Source: Bryobacteraceae bacterium (GTDB lineage: Bacteria; Acidobacteriota; Terriglobia; Bryobacterales; Bryobacteraceae). From it: a stretch of DNA of 64,000 bases. Below are positions 25,133-34,707 of this stretch, in pieces. The number at the start of each line of letters is the position of its first letter. Position 1 is the stretch's first letter. The notes under the pieces were generated by a model that was not told the DNA's origin, did no database searches, and was given only the letters and a program-made list of their open reading frames with translations. The stretch is from positions 276,404-340,403 of the forward strand of contig JAHDVK010000001.1 of NCBI GenBank assembly GCA_023384675.1, in the 5' to 3' direction. A program made the position numbers and the translations under genes.

Positions 25133-25694
25133 GAACCTCAGTTCTGCGCTTAAACTAGAGGTGGCAGTAGAGTTTACGGGCAACATGGGCCGGCCGACCG
25201 TGGCTTACCGTGCATCGGCCGCTGTCCACAGCCCCGAGGTGAATGCTCCCGTGAAATCACGAATCGACGCGGTCGCACTCATAGCTATCCCCGCTATCTC
25301 CGCGCCCGGTGCGACCCTCATTTTTTACAGAAGTATCCTACCCATCCCGCCGGAATACTGCCAAGTCTGCCATAGCGAGCCCGAAACCGGCCCCATGGTG
25401 TTCCTCCATGACTACAGAAAACTCCGCCCCTGGGCTAAGGCGATTCGCCTATCTGTCGTCACCAAACGGATGTCTTCCCGGCTCGCCGGCCCCGGCAATG
25501 AGATCCTCACACTCGACACGCCGTGCGGCCCCGGGCGGATTCGGGATGGCTCGGATCCGCTGCTCCGAATGCACTACACATCCAGCGGCGAGCAGGTGGT
25601 GGGCCAGATCCGCCAGGGCTCCTTCGATCCGCTGGCCGGCGTGCGGCACAATGAACGAAGCTGGTCCTCCGGCCGGCCGGCCGCGCAGCGATGA
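25119..25694 (+). pseudogene. Internally deleted c-type heme/copper monooxygenase-like gene
   Basis: The frame encodes 191 residues. Residues about 68-120 (IFYRSILPIPPEYCQVCHSEPETGPMVFLHDYRKLRPWAKAIRLSVVTKRM) match the N-terminal heme domain, with its CxxCH, of proteins fused to copper type II ascorbate-dependent monooxygenases. About 20 residues later it reads DGSDPLLRMHYTSSGEQVVGQI, which resembles the 'GSDxxxxxHYTxxGxxxxD' segment found hundreds of residues further on in such proteins. The catalytic core between them is missing. It looks like an in-frame remnant after a large deletion. Its stop still overlaps the next start as ATGA. Confidence 0.6.
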
Positions 25695-26371
25695 CGAAGC
25701 TGTCCACGGTGCTGCTGCTGCTGGCCACCCCGCTGGCCGCCCACGATACCATTACCACGAAGCTCACCTGGACGCGCGAAATCCAGCGCATCTTCATCCG
25801 GCGTTGCCTGAGCTGCCATCAGGCCGGCGGACCCGCCCCCTTCCTACTCAGTTCGTGGAAGGAGGCGCGCCCCTGGGCGGTGGCGATCCGCGAGGAGGTC
25901 ACCTCGCGCCGCATGCCGCCCGTCAGCCACGTCAAAGGCTTCGGTGAGTTCCGCGACGATCCAGCCCTGACCCAGGAAGAAATTCAACTCATCACCGACT
26001 GGGCCAACGGCGGCGCGCCCGAGGGCGATCCACGCCTGGAAAGCGACGAACTACCCCGGCTTTGGCCGTCTGGCACGCCACCCAGCGGAGCGCCGCTGAA
26101 GCTTGCCGGGGAGTTGCACATCGGGGAGGCGCAGCGGCTGACCGGTCTGCAATTCGGCGAACTCGCCGCCGGTGTTTCGCTGCAAGCCATTCTCGAGCGC
26201 CCCGACGGAAGCATCGAGCCGCTCGCCTGGATTCGCGATTTCCGCCCGCAATGGTCGAGGCCGCTCGTCTTTCTGAAACCCGTGGAAGCGCCCGCGGGCT
26301 CACGCGTACGCTTGCTGGGGCCTGACGGCGTAACGGCGGTGATCTTCGGCGAGCGAGAGCCCGCGCCGTAG
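25691..26371 (+). CDS. Secreted c-type heme-binding protein
   Basis: A 226-residue protein with signal peptide (MTKLSTVLLLLATPLAAH). One heme motif CLSCH (C39-H43) sits in IQRIFIRRCLSCHQAGGPAPFLLSSWKEARPWAVAIREEVTSRRMPPVSHVKGFGEF, and LTQEEIQLITDWANGGAPEGDP follows. This is the heme domain typical of acidobacterial and planctomycete proteins linked to DUF1592-like or monooxygenase systems. The C-terminal 100 residues form a beta-rich domain of unknown role. It shares the heme region with the decayed gene just upstream, so the two are probably paralogues. Likely a periplasmic electron carrier. Confidence 0.75.
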   Translation: MTKLSTVLLLLATPLAAHDTITTKLTWTREIQRIFIRRCLSCHQAGGPAPFLLSSWKEARPWAVAIREEVTSRRMPPVSHVKGFGEFRDDPALTQEEIQLITDWANGGAPEGDPRLESDELPRLWPSGTPPSGAPLKLAGELHIGEAQRLTGLQFGELAAGVSLQAILERPDGSIEPLAWIRDFRPQWSRPLVFLKPVEAPAGSRVRLLGPDGVTAVIFGEREPAP

Positions 26372-26373
26372 GC

Positions 26374-27453
26374 TTACGGCTTGATCTTCTCCTCGGTCGT
26401 CGCCTCTTCCGGCAGTTCGTCGGGGATGTCGAAGGTGATTGTGGCGTCCGCGCCGAACTTGCGGTAGCTGCGGAACTCGGTGAGGTTCTTCACCAGCAGG
26501 CGGCCTTCGCGCATGCGCATCTCCGAGCGTAGCGGCAACAGAAACTCCTGGCCTGAGATGTCGATGTGGTCGTAATCCAGCATCGTCCGCGCTTCCTGAA
26601 TCGGGAACGACGGCGGCAGCGTGTCCGCCTCCAGGGTCACGCGCATCACCACCGGAACATCGCGATCCACGTAGATCAGTCCCTTGTAGCCGGGCACGAA
26701 ATTCAGTTCCCGCTGCCAGCTGATCATCCACTTCGACCGCGACTGCGCCACGCGATAGCCGAACACATGCACCACGCGCCCGCGCAGCCTGGCCCAGCGT
26801 TCCCACCAGAAATCGGCCTGGGTGTCCTTCTCGAAGATCTGCTTCAGCATGGTGCCGAACTCGCCCGAACTGGTGGCGCCGCCCAGCCGGTCGAAGCTGG
26901 CGTCGGTCCACTGGTTGTTCACCGAGACGAGTTTGTAGTCTTCCTTCTGTTCGAAGTAGCTAAGGCGCGCAGCCACGGTGTCGGCGAGACGAAAGAAATC
27001 CAGCCCGGCCGGGTCGAAGTATCTGCGGGTCACCTGCAGGCAGATGAAGTCGGGCAGGCGCTGGGTATAGTTGAGCGCGATTTCGCGCGCCTCGCTGATG
27101 ATGCGCCGCTGTTCTTCCTTGGATGGAATGGGCAGCGTAGGCTCCGCCGCCTTCACGGCAGCGTCCGAGGCCGGTTTTCCCAGTTCGCCCGTGGTGGCCA
27201 CGTGCGCGCGCAGCGCTTCGGCCGTGCGCATGCCCAGCCCTTCGCCCACCAGTTCCTCGATGTCGCGCTCGAGCAGCCGCTCAGTGAGAGTGATCTTGCG
27301 GACGTAGTCGGCCACCTGCTTGTCGGGGTGTTTGAGCTGAATCGATGAACGCAGGAACGTGCGCAACTGTCCAACGGTCATCTTGGGACCCTGAGCTGCC
27401 GCCAAACCCAGCAGCACCAACAGGACCAGCCCCACTCGGGCAAGGCGCTTCAT
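26374..27453 (-). CDS. Secreted hypothetical protein with 'RxFGAxxTITF' C-terminus
   Basis: A 359-residue secreted protein with signal peptide (RLARVGLVLLVLLGLAAAQ); ATG 27453 is chosen because it starts this signal. A helical N-terminal region (30-110) is followed by a beta-rich domain similar to LolA-type lipoprotein-sorting folds: GLIYVDRDVPVVMRVTLEA and LTEFRSYRKFGADATITFDIP. The C-terminal motif recurs in the protein at 53196-53942, so both belong to one paralogous family. Function unknown; probably periplasmic. It sits five bases after the SGNH esterase stop, in the same direction. Confidence 0.75.
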   Translation of the reverse strand: MKRLARVGLVLLVLLGLAAAQGPKMTVGQLRTFLRSSIQLKHPDKQVADYVRKITLTERLLERDIEELVGEGLGMRTAEALRAHVATTGELGKPASDAAVKAAEPTLPIPSKEEQRRIISEAREIALNYTQRLPDFICLQVTRRYFDPAGLDFFRLADTVAARLSYFEQKEDYKLVSVNNQWTDASFDRLGGATSSGEFGTMLKQIFEKDTQADFWWERWARLRGRVVHVFGYRVAQSRSKWMISWQRELNFVPGYKGLIYVDRDVPVVMRVTLEADTLPPSFPIQEARTMLDYDHIDISGQEFLLPLRSEMRMREGRLLVKNLTEFRSYRKFGADATITFDIPDELPEEATTEEKIKP

Positions 27454-27458
27454 ACCTA

Positions 27459-28559
27459 CTAGAATAGACGCCGCCGGCGCCGTTCCGGTTGTCGCGGTTT
27501 GAGCGCTTCTTCGATTCCGGCCAGCGCCAGCGGCGCCATCACTCGATAACCCTTTGCGTTCGGATGCAGCCCGTCGTCGGCCAAATCGATCGTCAGAAGC
27601 CCTTCGGCGTTCTTCATCGCGTCGAAGTAGTTCACCAGCGCGTAGCCGCGCTCTTCGCAAAACCGCTTCAGCCAGGCGTTCATCTCATTGATCGCCTGCG
27701 GAGGGCGCATGCGGGTGCGCTCATTTGCTGGGTTCTTGTCCTTGTGATAATCGGACACCGGCAGAATCGTTGCAATCGCCATCTTGATTCCGTGATGGTC
27801 GGCCAGATCGCCCATCATCATGAAATTCGCCTGGATGGATGCCGGGGAAACTCCGCGCGCGATGTCGTTCGTCCCGGCCAGGATCAGCACCGCGGCGGGC
27901 TTCAGGGCCACCACGTCGCTCTGGAAACGGCCCAGCATCTGGCCCGTGATCTGGCCCGAAATGCCCCGGTTCACAAAGTCCCGGTCCGGATAATATTCGT
28001 TCAGCCGCCAGCCATCGGTGATCGAGTCGCCATAGAACACCACGCGCGGCTTGTCCTTCGCCGGCGCGGGCAGGGTTTGGTTCGCTTCGGCGTACCGGCG
28101 CAGGTTGTCGCGGTCCGGATCGCGCAACTGCCTCTGCAACTGCTCCACCAGCGCCTGAAAATACACCTCCAGCAGTAGCTGATTGTCGCGCAGTTCAGCC
28201 AACTGCCGCCGCGACGCCTCGGGGAAGGGCATGGGCTTCGGCACCGCGTCGGAGATCAACAGAAAGGCGCGCACGTTGGTCAACATCTTGAAGTGCAGCG
28301 TGGGATTGCGCCAGCCCAGGAATTCCAGGCTTTCGAGCGTCTGTTTCATGTTCTCGATCAGCGGCGCGCCCGCGCGCGCGAGTTCGGGAACGGTGAAACC
28401 GCCCGCTTCCATCAACTGAACCGTGCGCGTGTACAGTTCACGCGCCTCGCGGTCGGGCAGCAGCGGTGCGGGCGCGATGGCCGGCGGCGCCTGCGCGCCG
28501 GCGGCGGCCGCAAGCAGACAAAGAGGCAGTATGCGTTTCAGAAAATCCGTTCTTCTCAT
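27459..28559 (-). CDS. Secreted SGNH/GDSL-family esterase
   Basis: A 366-residue protein with signal peptide (LKRILPLCLLAAAAGAQ). A helical N-terminal domain of about 150 residues precedes the SGNH hydrolase: block I VVFYGDSITDGW (nucleophile Ser), block II NRGISGQITGQML (Gly), block III ILAGTNDIARG (Asn) and block V DDGLHPNAKGY (Asp and His). All four catalytic blocks are intact. It would deacetylate or hydrolyse esters on carbohydrate or lipid substrates in the periplasm. It is followed by the secreted protein at 26374 on the same strand, with five bases between. Confidence 0.92.
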   Translation of the reverse strand: MRRTDFLKRILPLCLLAAAAGAQAPPAIAPAPLLPDREARELYTRTVQLMEAGGFTVPELARAGAPLIENMKQTLESLEFLGWRNPTLHFKMLTNVRAFLLISDAVPKPMPFPEASRRQLAELRDNQLLLEVYFQALVEQLQRQLRDPDRDNLRRYAEANQTLPAPAKDKPRVVFYGDSITDGWRLNEYYPDRDFVNRGISGQITGQMLGRFQSDVVALKPAAVLILAGTNDIARGVSPASIQANFMMMGDLADHHGIKMAIATILPVSDYHKDKNPANERTRMRPPQAINEMNAWLKRFCEERGYALVNYFDAMKNAEGLLTIDLADDGLHPNAKGYRVMAPLALAGIEEALKPRQPERRRRRLF

Positions 28560-28614
28560 GATCGGGGTGCTATCGCGAATCTATCATGCCAGGACCAGGA
28601 CGGGCGCATCCGCA

Positions 28615-29805
28615 TCAACCCAACCTCAGCCCCCCGTCAGGCTCAAGCGTGAAGCGCGTGCCCAACAGCCGCCCCTCGCGGTTGAACATTTCGCGCAGCC
28701 ATTCGCGGTCCCGCGGTGCCGCACGCCGGAGCCGGAATTGCCGGACTTGCATCACCTCCATCCGAAGCCCCGCCAGCTTGCCGGAGGGCGCCGCCAACTC
28801 CGGAAAATACATCACCCCGAGATCGCCGCGAAACTGCTCGTAGCCTTCGATTCCTTCGTAATCGCTGAGGAAATCGCCGCACCCATAGAGAATGAGCTTC
28901 TCCCGGTAAAGCTCCATGCCCTTCGCGTGATGCGACGAGTGGCCATGCACCAGGTCCGCGCCGCCCCCATCGATCAGCAGCCGCGCAAACTCCTGATGCG
29001 CCCCCGGAATGCGATACCCCCAATTCGCACCCCAGTGGATCGACATGATGGCAAGATCGCCGGGGCGCTTCTCCTGCAGGATCCGCTCTGTGATTGACGT
29101 CGCGCTGGCTGTTGTGTAGCCGTCGATGTAGTTTACCCCCGGGGTGTCCTCCCCGGCCGCCCACGCGGGCGGGATTCCGCAATCGGGTCCCCCTACCGCA
29201 TAGACCAACACCCGCCCCCCGCGCACATCCATCGCCGCCGGCAGCCGCGCCTCATCCAGTCCGGCGCCCGCGCCCGCCGTCTGGATCTTCGCATCACGCA
29301 ACACGCGCAGCGTGTCGGTTAACCCCGCGCGGCCCCAATCCAAAACGTGATTGTTCGCCAGCACGCAGCAATCGATGCCCGCCGCGGTCAGGCAAGTCAC
29401 GTTGGCGGGATGCATGCGATAGTTGATTCCCTTCGCTTCGGCCGCCGCACTGGTGGTGATCGAGGTCTCGAGGTTGATGATGCGCAGATCCGGCTGCGCG
29501 CGATCGAGCTCGGCCAACGCTTCCCCCCAGATGTAGGAAGGCTCCGCGCGCCTGGGGATCGGACCGTTGCGTTGCTCGGCGAAGCGCACGTAATCGCGCG
29601 CGGACTTTACGTAGTCCTCATAGATCCCCGGCTCCGAAGGCTGCCCGAGAATCTGGTCGATGCCGCGGCCCGTCATCACATCGCCGCACAGAAACAGCTT
29701 CACGCTCTGCGTTTTACCTGCCGGCCCGGAACCGCAAGCCCACCCGGCCGCTACATGCACGCCGGCCGCGCCCATCTGCTGCAGGAACACTCTCCGCCTG
29801 CGCAT
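28615..29805 (-). CDS. CapA-like (poly-gamma-glutamate synthesis) secreted protein
   Basis: A 396-residue protein of the CapA/PGA_cap metallophosphatase-like family. The leader MRRRRVFLQQMGAAGVHVAAGWACG is Tat- or lipoprotein-like; ATG 29805 opens it. Family motifs are KLFLCGDVMTGRGID, RIINLETSITTSAA, VLANNHVLDWG and IMSIHWGANWGYRI, with DLVHGHSSHHAKGMELY. CapA proteins take part in capsule (poly-gamma-glutamate) handling, but no CapB/CapC genes are nearby, so the substrate is uncertain. Confidence 0.88.
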   Translation of the reverse strand: MRRRRVFLQQMGAAGVHVAAGWACGSGPAGKTQSVKLFLCGDVMTGRGIDQILGQPSEPGIYEDYVKSARDYVRFAEQRNGPIPRRAEPSYIWGEALAELDRAQPDLRIINLETSITTSAAAEAKGINYRMHPANVTCLTAAGIDCCVLANNHVLDWGRAGLTDTLRVLRDAKIQTAGAGAGLDEARLPAAMDVRGGRVLVYAVGGPDCGIPPAWAAGEDTPGVNYIDGYTTASATSITERILQEKRPGDLAIMSIHWGANWGYRIPGAHQEFARLLIDGGGADLVHGHSSHHAKGMELYREKLILYGCGDFLSDYEGIEGYEQFRGDLGVMYFPELAAPSGKLAGLRMEVMQVRQFRLRRAAPRDREWLREMFNREGRLLGTRFTLEPDGGLRLG

Positions 29806-29902
29806 CGAAAGGCCGCCTTTCAATTACCAGCGTACTGCTTCGCCCGCGAATGCGCCCCGTCACTTGACCGCCGGACCATGGGGCGTGGGTTAAGCCCCCT
29901 GC

Positions 29903-29930
29903 GGAACTTTCCCGGAACATTCGGGTCATC
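29903..29930 (+). promoter_or_regulatory. Possible ECF-sigma promoter before the alpha/beta hydrolase
   Basis: GGAACTT (29903-29909) is followed after 15 bases by GTCATC (29925-29930). GGAACTT with a GTC-containing -10 is the format of promoters read by ECF sigma factors such as RpoE. It lies 42 bases before the ATG at 29972. The spacing is one or two bases short of the usual value. Confidence 0.3.
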
Positions 29931-29971
29931 CCAATTCTTGCAGCACGCGTCTGGATAGACGGAGCGCCACA

Positions 29972-30955
29972 ATGTGCCCACTTGCCCAAATCTCAGCCGC
30001 CTTCACCACACTCGCCCTCGCCGCCGGTCAGCCGCCGCCCGCCTATGACCCGCTGCGGCTGCCACCGGGTGTGCTTTCACGACCACTCGACTTCACGGTG
30101 CGCGACTCCGCGCGCAGCCGGGATATCCCCGTCCGCGTCTTCCTCCCCGCCGCTCCGGCTGCCGCGCCGGTCGTCCTGTTCAGCCACGGGCTGGGCGGCT
30201 CCAACCAGGGCAACGATCACTTGAGCGGCCATTGGTCCGGACGCGGCTATGCCGTGGTTTTCGTCCAGCACACTGGCAGCGACAACAGCGTGTGGAAGGA
30301 CAAACCTCTGAGGCGGCGGCGCGCCGGCATGGAACAGGCGGCTTCGGCGCAGAATTTGCTCTTGCGGCTCGCAGACATCCCCGCCGTGCTGAATCAGCTT
30401 TCGGCCTGGAACAAGGAGTCCCGCCATCCGCTTGCGCACAGGCTGGACCTCTCCCGCATCGGCATGAGCGGCCACTCCTTCGGGGCGCTGACCACACAAG
30501 GAGTCAGCGGCCAGAGTTACGGACGCCAGGGGCCCCGCTTCACCGATCGACGCATCCGTGCCGCCGTGATGTTCAGCCCCAGTACGCCCCGTCAGGGCGA
30601 ACCCGCCGCCGCCTTCGGCTCCGTCCAAATCCCCTGGATGCTGATGACGGGCACAAGCGACACCGCCGCCATCGGAGGCGCCACCATCGAGGACCGGTTG
30701 AATGTCTATCCGCACCTCCCGCCGGGCGGCAAGTATGAACTCGTGCTCGATGGCGCGGAGCATTCCGCCTTCACGGACCGCCGCCTGCCCGGCGACAAAC
30801 TGCCGCGCAACCCGAACCATCACCGGGCGATTCAGGCCCTCACCACCGCCTTCTGGGACGCGCACCTGCGCGGAGACACCGCCGCCCGCGCCTGGCTTGA
30901 AAGCGGCTCCGTCCGTGGCGTCCTCGAAGCCAAGGACCGCTGGCAACACAAATGA
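29972..30955 (+). CDS. Secreted alpha/beta hydrolase (dienelactone hydrolase-like)
   Basis: A 327-residue hydrolase with a short hydrophobic leader (LAQISAAFTTLALAAGQ). Motifs are PVVLFSHGLGGSNQGNDHLSGHWSGRGYAVVFVQHTG (oxyanion-hole region), the nucleophile elbow IGMSGHSFGALTTQ, the later acid region IPWMLMTGTSDTAAIGG and a His in LDGAEHSAFTDRR. It resembles acidobacterial 'predicted dienelactone hydrolases'. The substrate is unknown. It is divergent from the CapA-like gene. Confidence 0.85.
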   Translation: MCPLAQISAAFTTLALAAGQPPPAYDPLRLPPGVLSRPLDFTVRDSARSRDIPVRVFLPAAPAAAPVVLFSHGLGGSNQGNDHLSGHWSGRGYAVVFVQHTGSDNSVWKDKPLRRRRAGMEQAASAQNLLLRLADIPAVLNQLSAWNKESRHPLAHRLDLSRIGMSGHSFGALTTQGVSGQSYGRQGPRFTDRRIRAAVMFSPSTPRQGEPAAAFGSVQIPWMLMTGTSDTAAIGGATIEDRLNVYPHLPPGGKYELVLDGAEHSAFTDRRLPGDKLPRNPNHHRAIQALTTAFWDAHLRGDTAARAWLESGSVRGVLEAKDRWQHK

Positions 30956-30968
30956 TTGGCGTTCGCGC

Positions 30969-31724
30969 CTACTGGAAATTCACCACGCCAGCAAAGTCTT
31001 CGGGCTTAAGTGAAGCCCCGCCTACCAGCGCCCCGTCGATATCCGGCTGCGCCATCAGGCCCGCCACATTGTCGGGCTTCACCGAGCCGCCATACAAGAT
31101 GAGGACCGCCGCTGCGGCCTCCGCGCCGAACTTCTCCCCGGCCAGCGACCGGATGACGCGGTGTGCATCCTGGGCGATTTCCGGCGTCGCCACCTTGCCC
31201 GTGCCAATCGCCCACACGGGTTCATACGCGATCACGACTTGAGCGAACTGCTCCGGCGTGAGAGGAGCGATGCCACCCATAAACTGCGTCTTCAGAACCT
31301 CGTTGGTCTGGCCGGATTCGCGCTCGGCCAGTAGTTCGCCCACGCAAACGATCGGCTTTATTCCCGCCTCGAGCGCGGCCGTGGTCCGCTGGAACACGGT
31401 GGCGTCCGTCTCGCCGAAGAACTGCCGGCGCTCGCTGTGGCCGATGATCACCCAGGTGCAGCCGGCAGCCTTCAGCATGGGGGCGTTGACTTCGCCGGTG
31501 AACGCACCCTCCTTGTTCACCCAGTAGCAGTTCTGGCCGCCAATCGTGACCTTCGAACCCTTGGCCCCGGCCACCGCCGCGGGGATGTTAATAAACGGCG
31601 GGCAGATGGCGATCTCGGCATGATCGGCCTTCGCAACAAGAGGAACGAACTTTTCAAAGAATTCCGTGGTTTCCGCCGGCGTCTTGAACATCTTCCAATT
31701 GCCGGCCATGAGAGGAGTGCGCAT
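30969..31724 (-). CDS. tpiA: Triosephosphate isomerase
   Basis: A 251-residue glycolytic enzyme that interconverts dihydroxyacetone phosphate and glyceraldehyde-3-phosphate. Active-site residues are visible: Lys in MAGNWKMFKT, the electrophile His in VIIGHSERRQFFGET, the catalytic Glu in VIAYEPVWAIGTGKVATPE (mobile loop next), and LYGGSVKPDN for phosphate binding. ATG 31724 gives the family N-terminus MRTPLMAGNWKM; the longer frame is unlikely. Length is normal. Confidence 0.97.
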   Translation of the reverse strand: MRTPLMAGNWKMFKTPAETTEFFEKFVPLVAKADHAEIAICPPFINIPAAVAGAKGSKVTIGGQNCYWVNKEGAFTGEVNAPMLKAAGCTWVIIGHSERRQFFGETDATVFQRTTAALEAGIKPIVCVGELLAERESGQTNEVLKTQFMGGIAPLTPEQFAQVVIAYEPVWAIGTGKVATPEIAQDAHRVIRSLAGEKFGAEAAAAVLILYGGSVKPDNVAGLMAQPDIDGALVGGASLKPEDFAGVVNFQ

Positions 31725-31808
31725 GGTCCTATGGTAGCGCGAGGCGGAGATTGGGGTCTGATTCGGCGCGCCGCAAACCAGCAAGGTAGCCCCGCCCGCC
31801 ATCGTAGG

Positions 31809-31824
31809 GCGGGCTTCAGCCCGC
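31809..31824. repeat. REP-like palindrome GCGGGC-TTCA-GCCCGC
   Basis: A perfect 6-base stem with a TTCA loop, embedded in GTAGGGCGGGCTTCAGCCCGC. It lies in the 200-base gap between the Gfo/Idh/MocA gene and tpiA. Such short GC palindromes with this loop often recur between genes of G+C-rich bacteria, so it is a candidate dispersed repeat; no second copy was noticed in this window. The rest of the gap shows nothing clear. Confidence 0.4.
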
Positions 31825-31924
31825 GCTTCAGTCCCCCCCAGCCGGCTGCTCATCCACACTGCGGCCACCGTCGAACCCGCGCAAATCCCAAGGCATCTCA
31901 AATCAAGAACGAACTCCCCTCACC

Positions 31925-33094
31925 TTACCCCTCCATCCTCCGGGCCGCCGCATTCCACCGGATGCGCCGTCCCTTCCGGATCGACTCCATCGTCATCGCC
32001 AGGGCGATCGCCGTCTTAAGCCCTTCTTCCACCGGCGCCGTCGGGTCCCGGCGCGTCCGGACGCATTCCAGGAAGTTGCGGATGTGGTCGCGCGTGGCCG
32101 GCCCGAAACTCCCGGGCTGGTTCACCGCCACCGACGGCTTCAATTCCATCTCTTTCGGATTCTGCTCATACAACTCGTAGTGCTCGCGGCCCACGTCAAA
32201 ACGGGCCTTCGAGCCGTGATATTGCGCCAGTTGATCGCTGTGGAAGTGATAGCGCATCGCCTTGTAGCCCAGCGTGAACGTCAGGATGAAATTGTTCGCG
32301 TATTCCAGGGTCGCCGTCGCCGTGTCGGGCACTTGCGCCCCTTCCAGGTTCACCTGCCCGCCCGCGCAGGTCACCGCCACGGGCGCGTCCGCGCGCATGA
32401 ACCACTGGATCACGTCGAACATGTGCGCCGCCTGGCCCACCAGCAATCCGCCCGAATAATCCCAGAAGTAATACCAATTGAAGAACACCAGATCCTCGAC
32501 GGGCCGCGCCGGAGCCGGGCCCAGCCATTGCTTCCAGTCGAGCTTTCCTTCGATCTTCCGCGCCGACAGCGAAGCCTGATGGTTCAGCCACCACGAGGTC
32601 ACCAGCCGGATATCCCCCAACCGCTCGGGCGTGACGAACTTCGCCGCCTCCTGGAACAGCGGCGAACTGCGCCGCTGCGTGCCCACCGTCACTATGCGCT
32701 TCGTGCGCCGCACCGCCTCCACCATCCGGAAACCCTCCTCGATGGTGTGGCACATCGGTTTCTCGACATACACATCCTTGCCCGCTTCCACGGCGTCGAT
32801 CACCATCTGCGCGTGCCAGTGATCGGGCGTGGCGACCAGAACCGCGTCGATCTCTTTGTCCTCCAACAGGCGGCGGTAGTCCGTATAGGCGCGCGCGCCG
32901 GTATTGGCCGCGGCCAGCCCGGCTTTGAGGTTTGGCTCGTACACGTCGCACACGGCGTCCATCTGGGCGCCGATCTCCTTGAACTCGCCGGTCATAAAAC
33001 GCCCCCGGCCGCCCGCGCCGATCACACCCACGCGGACGCGCTCCTGCGCCGCCAGCATTGCCGTTGAAGTCATGAGAAATGATCTGCGCACCAT
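31925..33094 (-). CDS. Gfo/Idh/MocA-family oxidoreductase, secreted type
   Basis: A 389-residue NAD(P)-dependent oxidoreductase. A short leader (MVRRSFLMTSTAMLAAQ) suggests Tat export. The Rossmann motif is VRVGVIGAGGRGRFM, followed by VLVATPDHWHAQMVIDAVEAGKDVYVEKPMCHTIEE with the catalytic Lys in EKP. The C-terminal GFO domain has SGGLLVGQAAHMFDVIQWFM. The group usually acts on sugars or cyclitols, and the exported types include glycosidase-like members. The substrate cannot be assigned. The 91-base gap to gnd is divergent. Confidence 0.9.
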   Translation of the reverse strand: MVRRSFLMTSTAMLAAQERVRVGVIGAGGRGRFMTGEFKEIGAQMDAVCDVYEPNLKAGLAAANTGARAYTDYRRLLEDKEIDAVLVATPDHWHAQMVIDAVEAGKDVYVEKPMCHTIEEGFRMVEAVRRTKRIVTVGTQRRSSPLFQEAAKFVTPERLGDIRLVTSWWLNHQASLSARKIEGKLDWKQWLGPAPARPVEDLVFFNWYYFWDYSGGLLVGQAAHMFDVIQWFMRADAPVAVTCAGGQVNLEGAQVPDTATATLEYANNFILTFTLGYKAMRYHFHSDQLAQYHGSKARFDVGREHYELYEQNPKEMELKPSVAVNQPGSFGPATRDHIRNFLECVRTRRDPTAPVEEGLKTAIALAMTMESIRKGRRIRWNAAARRMEG

Positions 33095-33185
33095 GCTGGG
33101 ATTCTATCGGGTTCCTCCGCCGGATGCCCGCATCTGGCCAAACCTGTCCTTCTCCGGATAGAATAGAAACGGATTTAAGACTCCT

Positions 33186-34688
33186 ATGCCCCAAGCACAA
33201 TCTGACATCGGCCTCATTGGCCTGGCCGTGATGGGCCAGAATCTTGCACTGAATATCGCCGACCACGGCTTCCAGATCTCGGTGTTCAACCGCACCACCG
33301 CCACGATGGAGAAATTCGTGGCGGAGAACCCCTCCACGCCCGGCGGGCTGGTGGGCTGCGCCACGCTTGAGGAGTTTGTCCAGTCGCTCAAGCGCCCGCG
33401 CCGCTTCATCATTCTCGTGAAAGCGGGCAAGCCGACCGACGCCGTCATCGACCAGATCGTCCCCTTGCTCGAAAAGGACGACATCATCATCGACGGCGGC
33501 AACGCCAATTGGAACGACACCATCCGCCGCGAACGCGATCTCAAGGCCAAGGGCCTGCGCTTCATCGGCTCGGGCGTGTCCGGCGGCGAGGAAGGCGCGC
33601 GCTTCGGCCCGTCGCTGATGCCTGGCGGAGATGCCGCGGCATACAAGGAAATCGAAGCCATCTGGAACGCGATCGCCGCGAAAGTGGACGCCGAAACCGG
33701 CAAGCCCATCCTCAATGCCGAACCCGGCAAGCCCGTTGTCGGCGGCGTGCCCTGCGCGGCCTACATCGGTCCCGACGGCGCGGGCCACTACGTGAAGATG
33801 GTCCACAACGGCATCGAGTACGGCGACATGCAGATGATCTGCGAAGCCTTCTGGCTCATGAAGAACCTTCTCGGCATGAGTTCGCCCGAGTGCGGCAAGG
33901 TCTTCGAGGAATGGAACAAGGGCCTGCTCGACAGCTTCCTCATCGAAATCACCGCCGATATCCTGCAGCAGAAGGACCCCATGACCGGCAATCCGATTGT
34001 CGACATGATCCTCGATACCGCCGGCCAGAAAGGCACCGGCAAATGGACCAGCGTTTCGGCCCTCGATATGGGCATCCCCGCGCCCACAGTCGCCGAAGCT
34101 GTCTTCGCGCGCTGCCTGTCGGCCATCAAGGATGAGCGCGTGGCGGCCTCCAACCTCCTCACCGGACCCGCCCCCGCGTTCAGCGGCGACAAGCAGGCTT
34201 TCATTCAGGCTATTCACGACGCGCTCTATTGCTCGAAGATCTGCTCTTACGCGCAAGGTTTCCAGCTGATGCGCGAAGCGCAGAAAGAATACAACTGGAC
34301 GCTGAACTTCGGCGAAATCTCGATGATCTGGCGCGGCGGCTGCATCATCCGCGCACGCTTCCTGCAGAAGATCAAGGAAGCCTTCGACCGCAACGCCACG
34401 CTCGCCAACCTGCTGCTCGATCCCTATTTCAAGGGCGAAATCGACCGCGCGCAGGCTAACTGGCGCCTCGTCGTCGCCGAAGCCGCCAAGAACGGCATCG
34501 CCGCCCCGGCGTTCTTCAGCGCCCTGGCCTACTACGACGGCTACCGCAGCGAGCGCCTGCCCGCCAACCTGCTCCAGGGGCAGCGCGACTTCTTCGGCGC
34601 CCACACCTACGAACGCACCGACCAGCCCCGCGGCAAGTTCTTCCACATCGACTGGCCCGAACCCGGCCGCCCACAGTTGGAAGCCTGA
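33186..34688 (+). CDS. gnd: 6-phosphogluconate dehydrogenase, decarboxylating
   Basis: A 500-residue pentose-phosphate enzyme that converts 6-phosphogluconate to ribulose-5-phosphate. The coenzyme motif is [30 protein letters not shown], where the NRT favours NADP. The substrate site has [23 protein letters not shown] and the catalytic Lys in [21 protein letters not shown]. The C-terminal part includes RGGCIIRA. Length matches the long homodimeric form. A strong bidirectional terminator follows. Confidence 0.96.
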   Translation: MPQAQSDIGLIGLAVMGQNLALNIADHGFQISVFNRTTATMEKFVAENPSTPGGLVGCATLEEFVQSLKRPRRFIILVKAGKPTDAVIDQIVPLLEKDDIIIDGGNANWNDTIRRERDLKAKGLRFIGSGVSGGEEGARFGPSLMPGGDAAAYKEIEAIWNAIAAKVDAETGKPILNAEPGKPVVGGVPCAAYIGPDGAGHYVKMVHNGIEYGDMQMICEAFWLMKNLLGMSSPECGKVFEEWNKGLLDSFLIEITADILQQKDPMTGNPIVDMILDTAGQKGTGKWTSVSALDMGIPAPTVAEAVFARCLSAIKDERVAASNLLTGPAPAFSGDKQAFIQAIHDALYCSKICSYAQGFQLMREAQKEYNWTLNFGEISMIWRGGCIIRARFLQKIKEAFDRNATLANLLLDPYFKGEIDRAQANWRLVVAEAAKNGIAAPAFFSALAYYDGYRSERLPANLLQGQRDFFGAHTYERTDQPRGKFFHIDWPEPGRPQLEA

Positions 34689-34707
34689 AAACCACGCAAA
34701 AAAGCAC

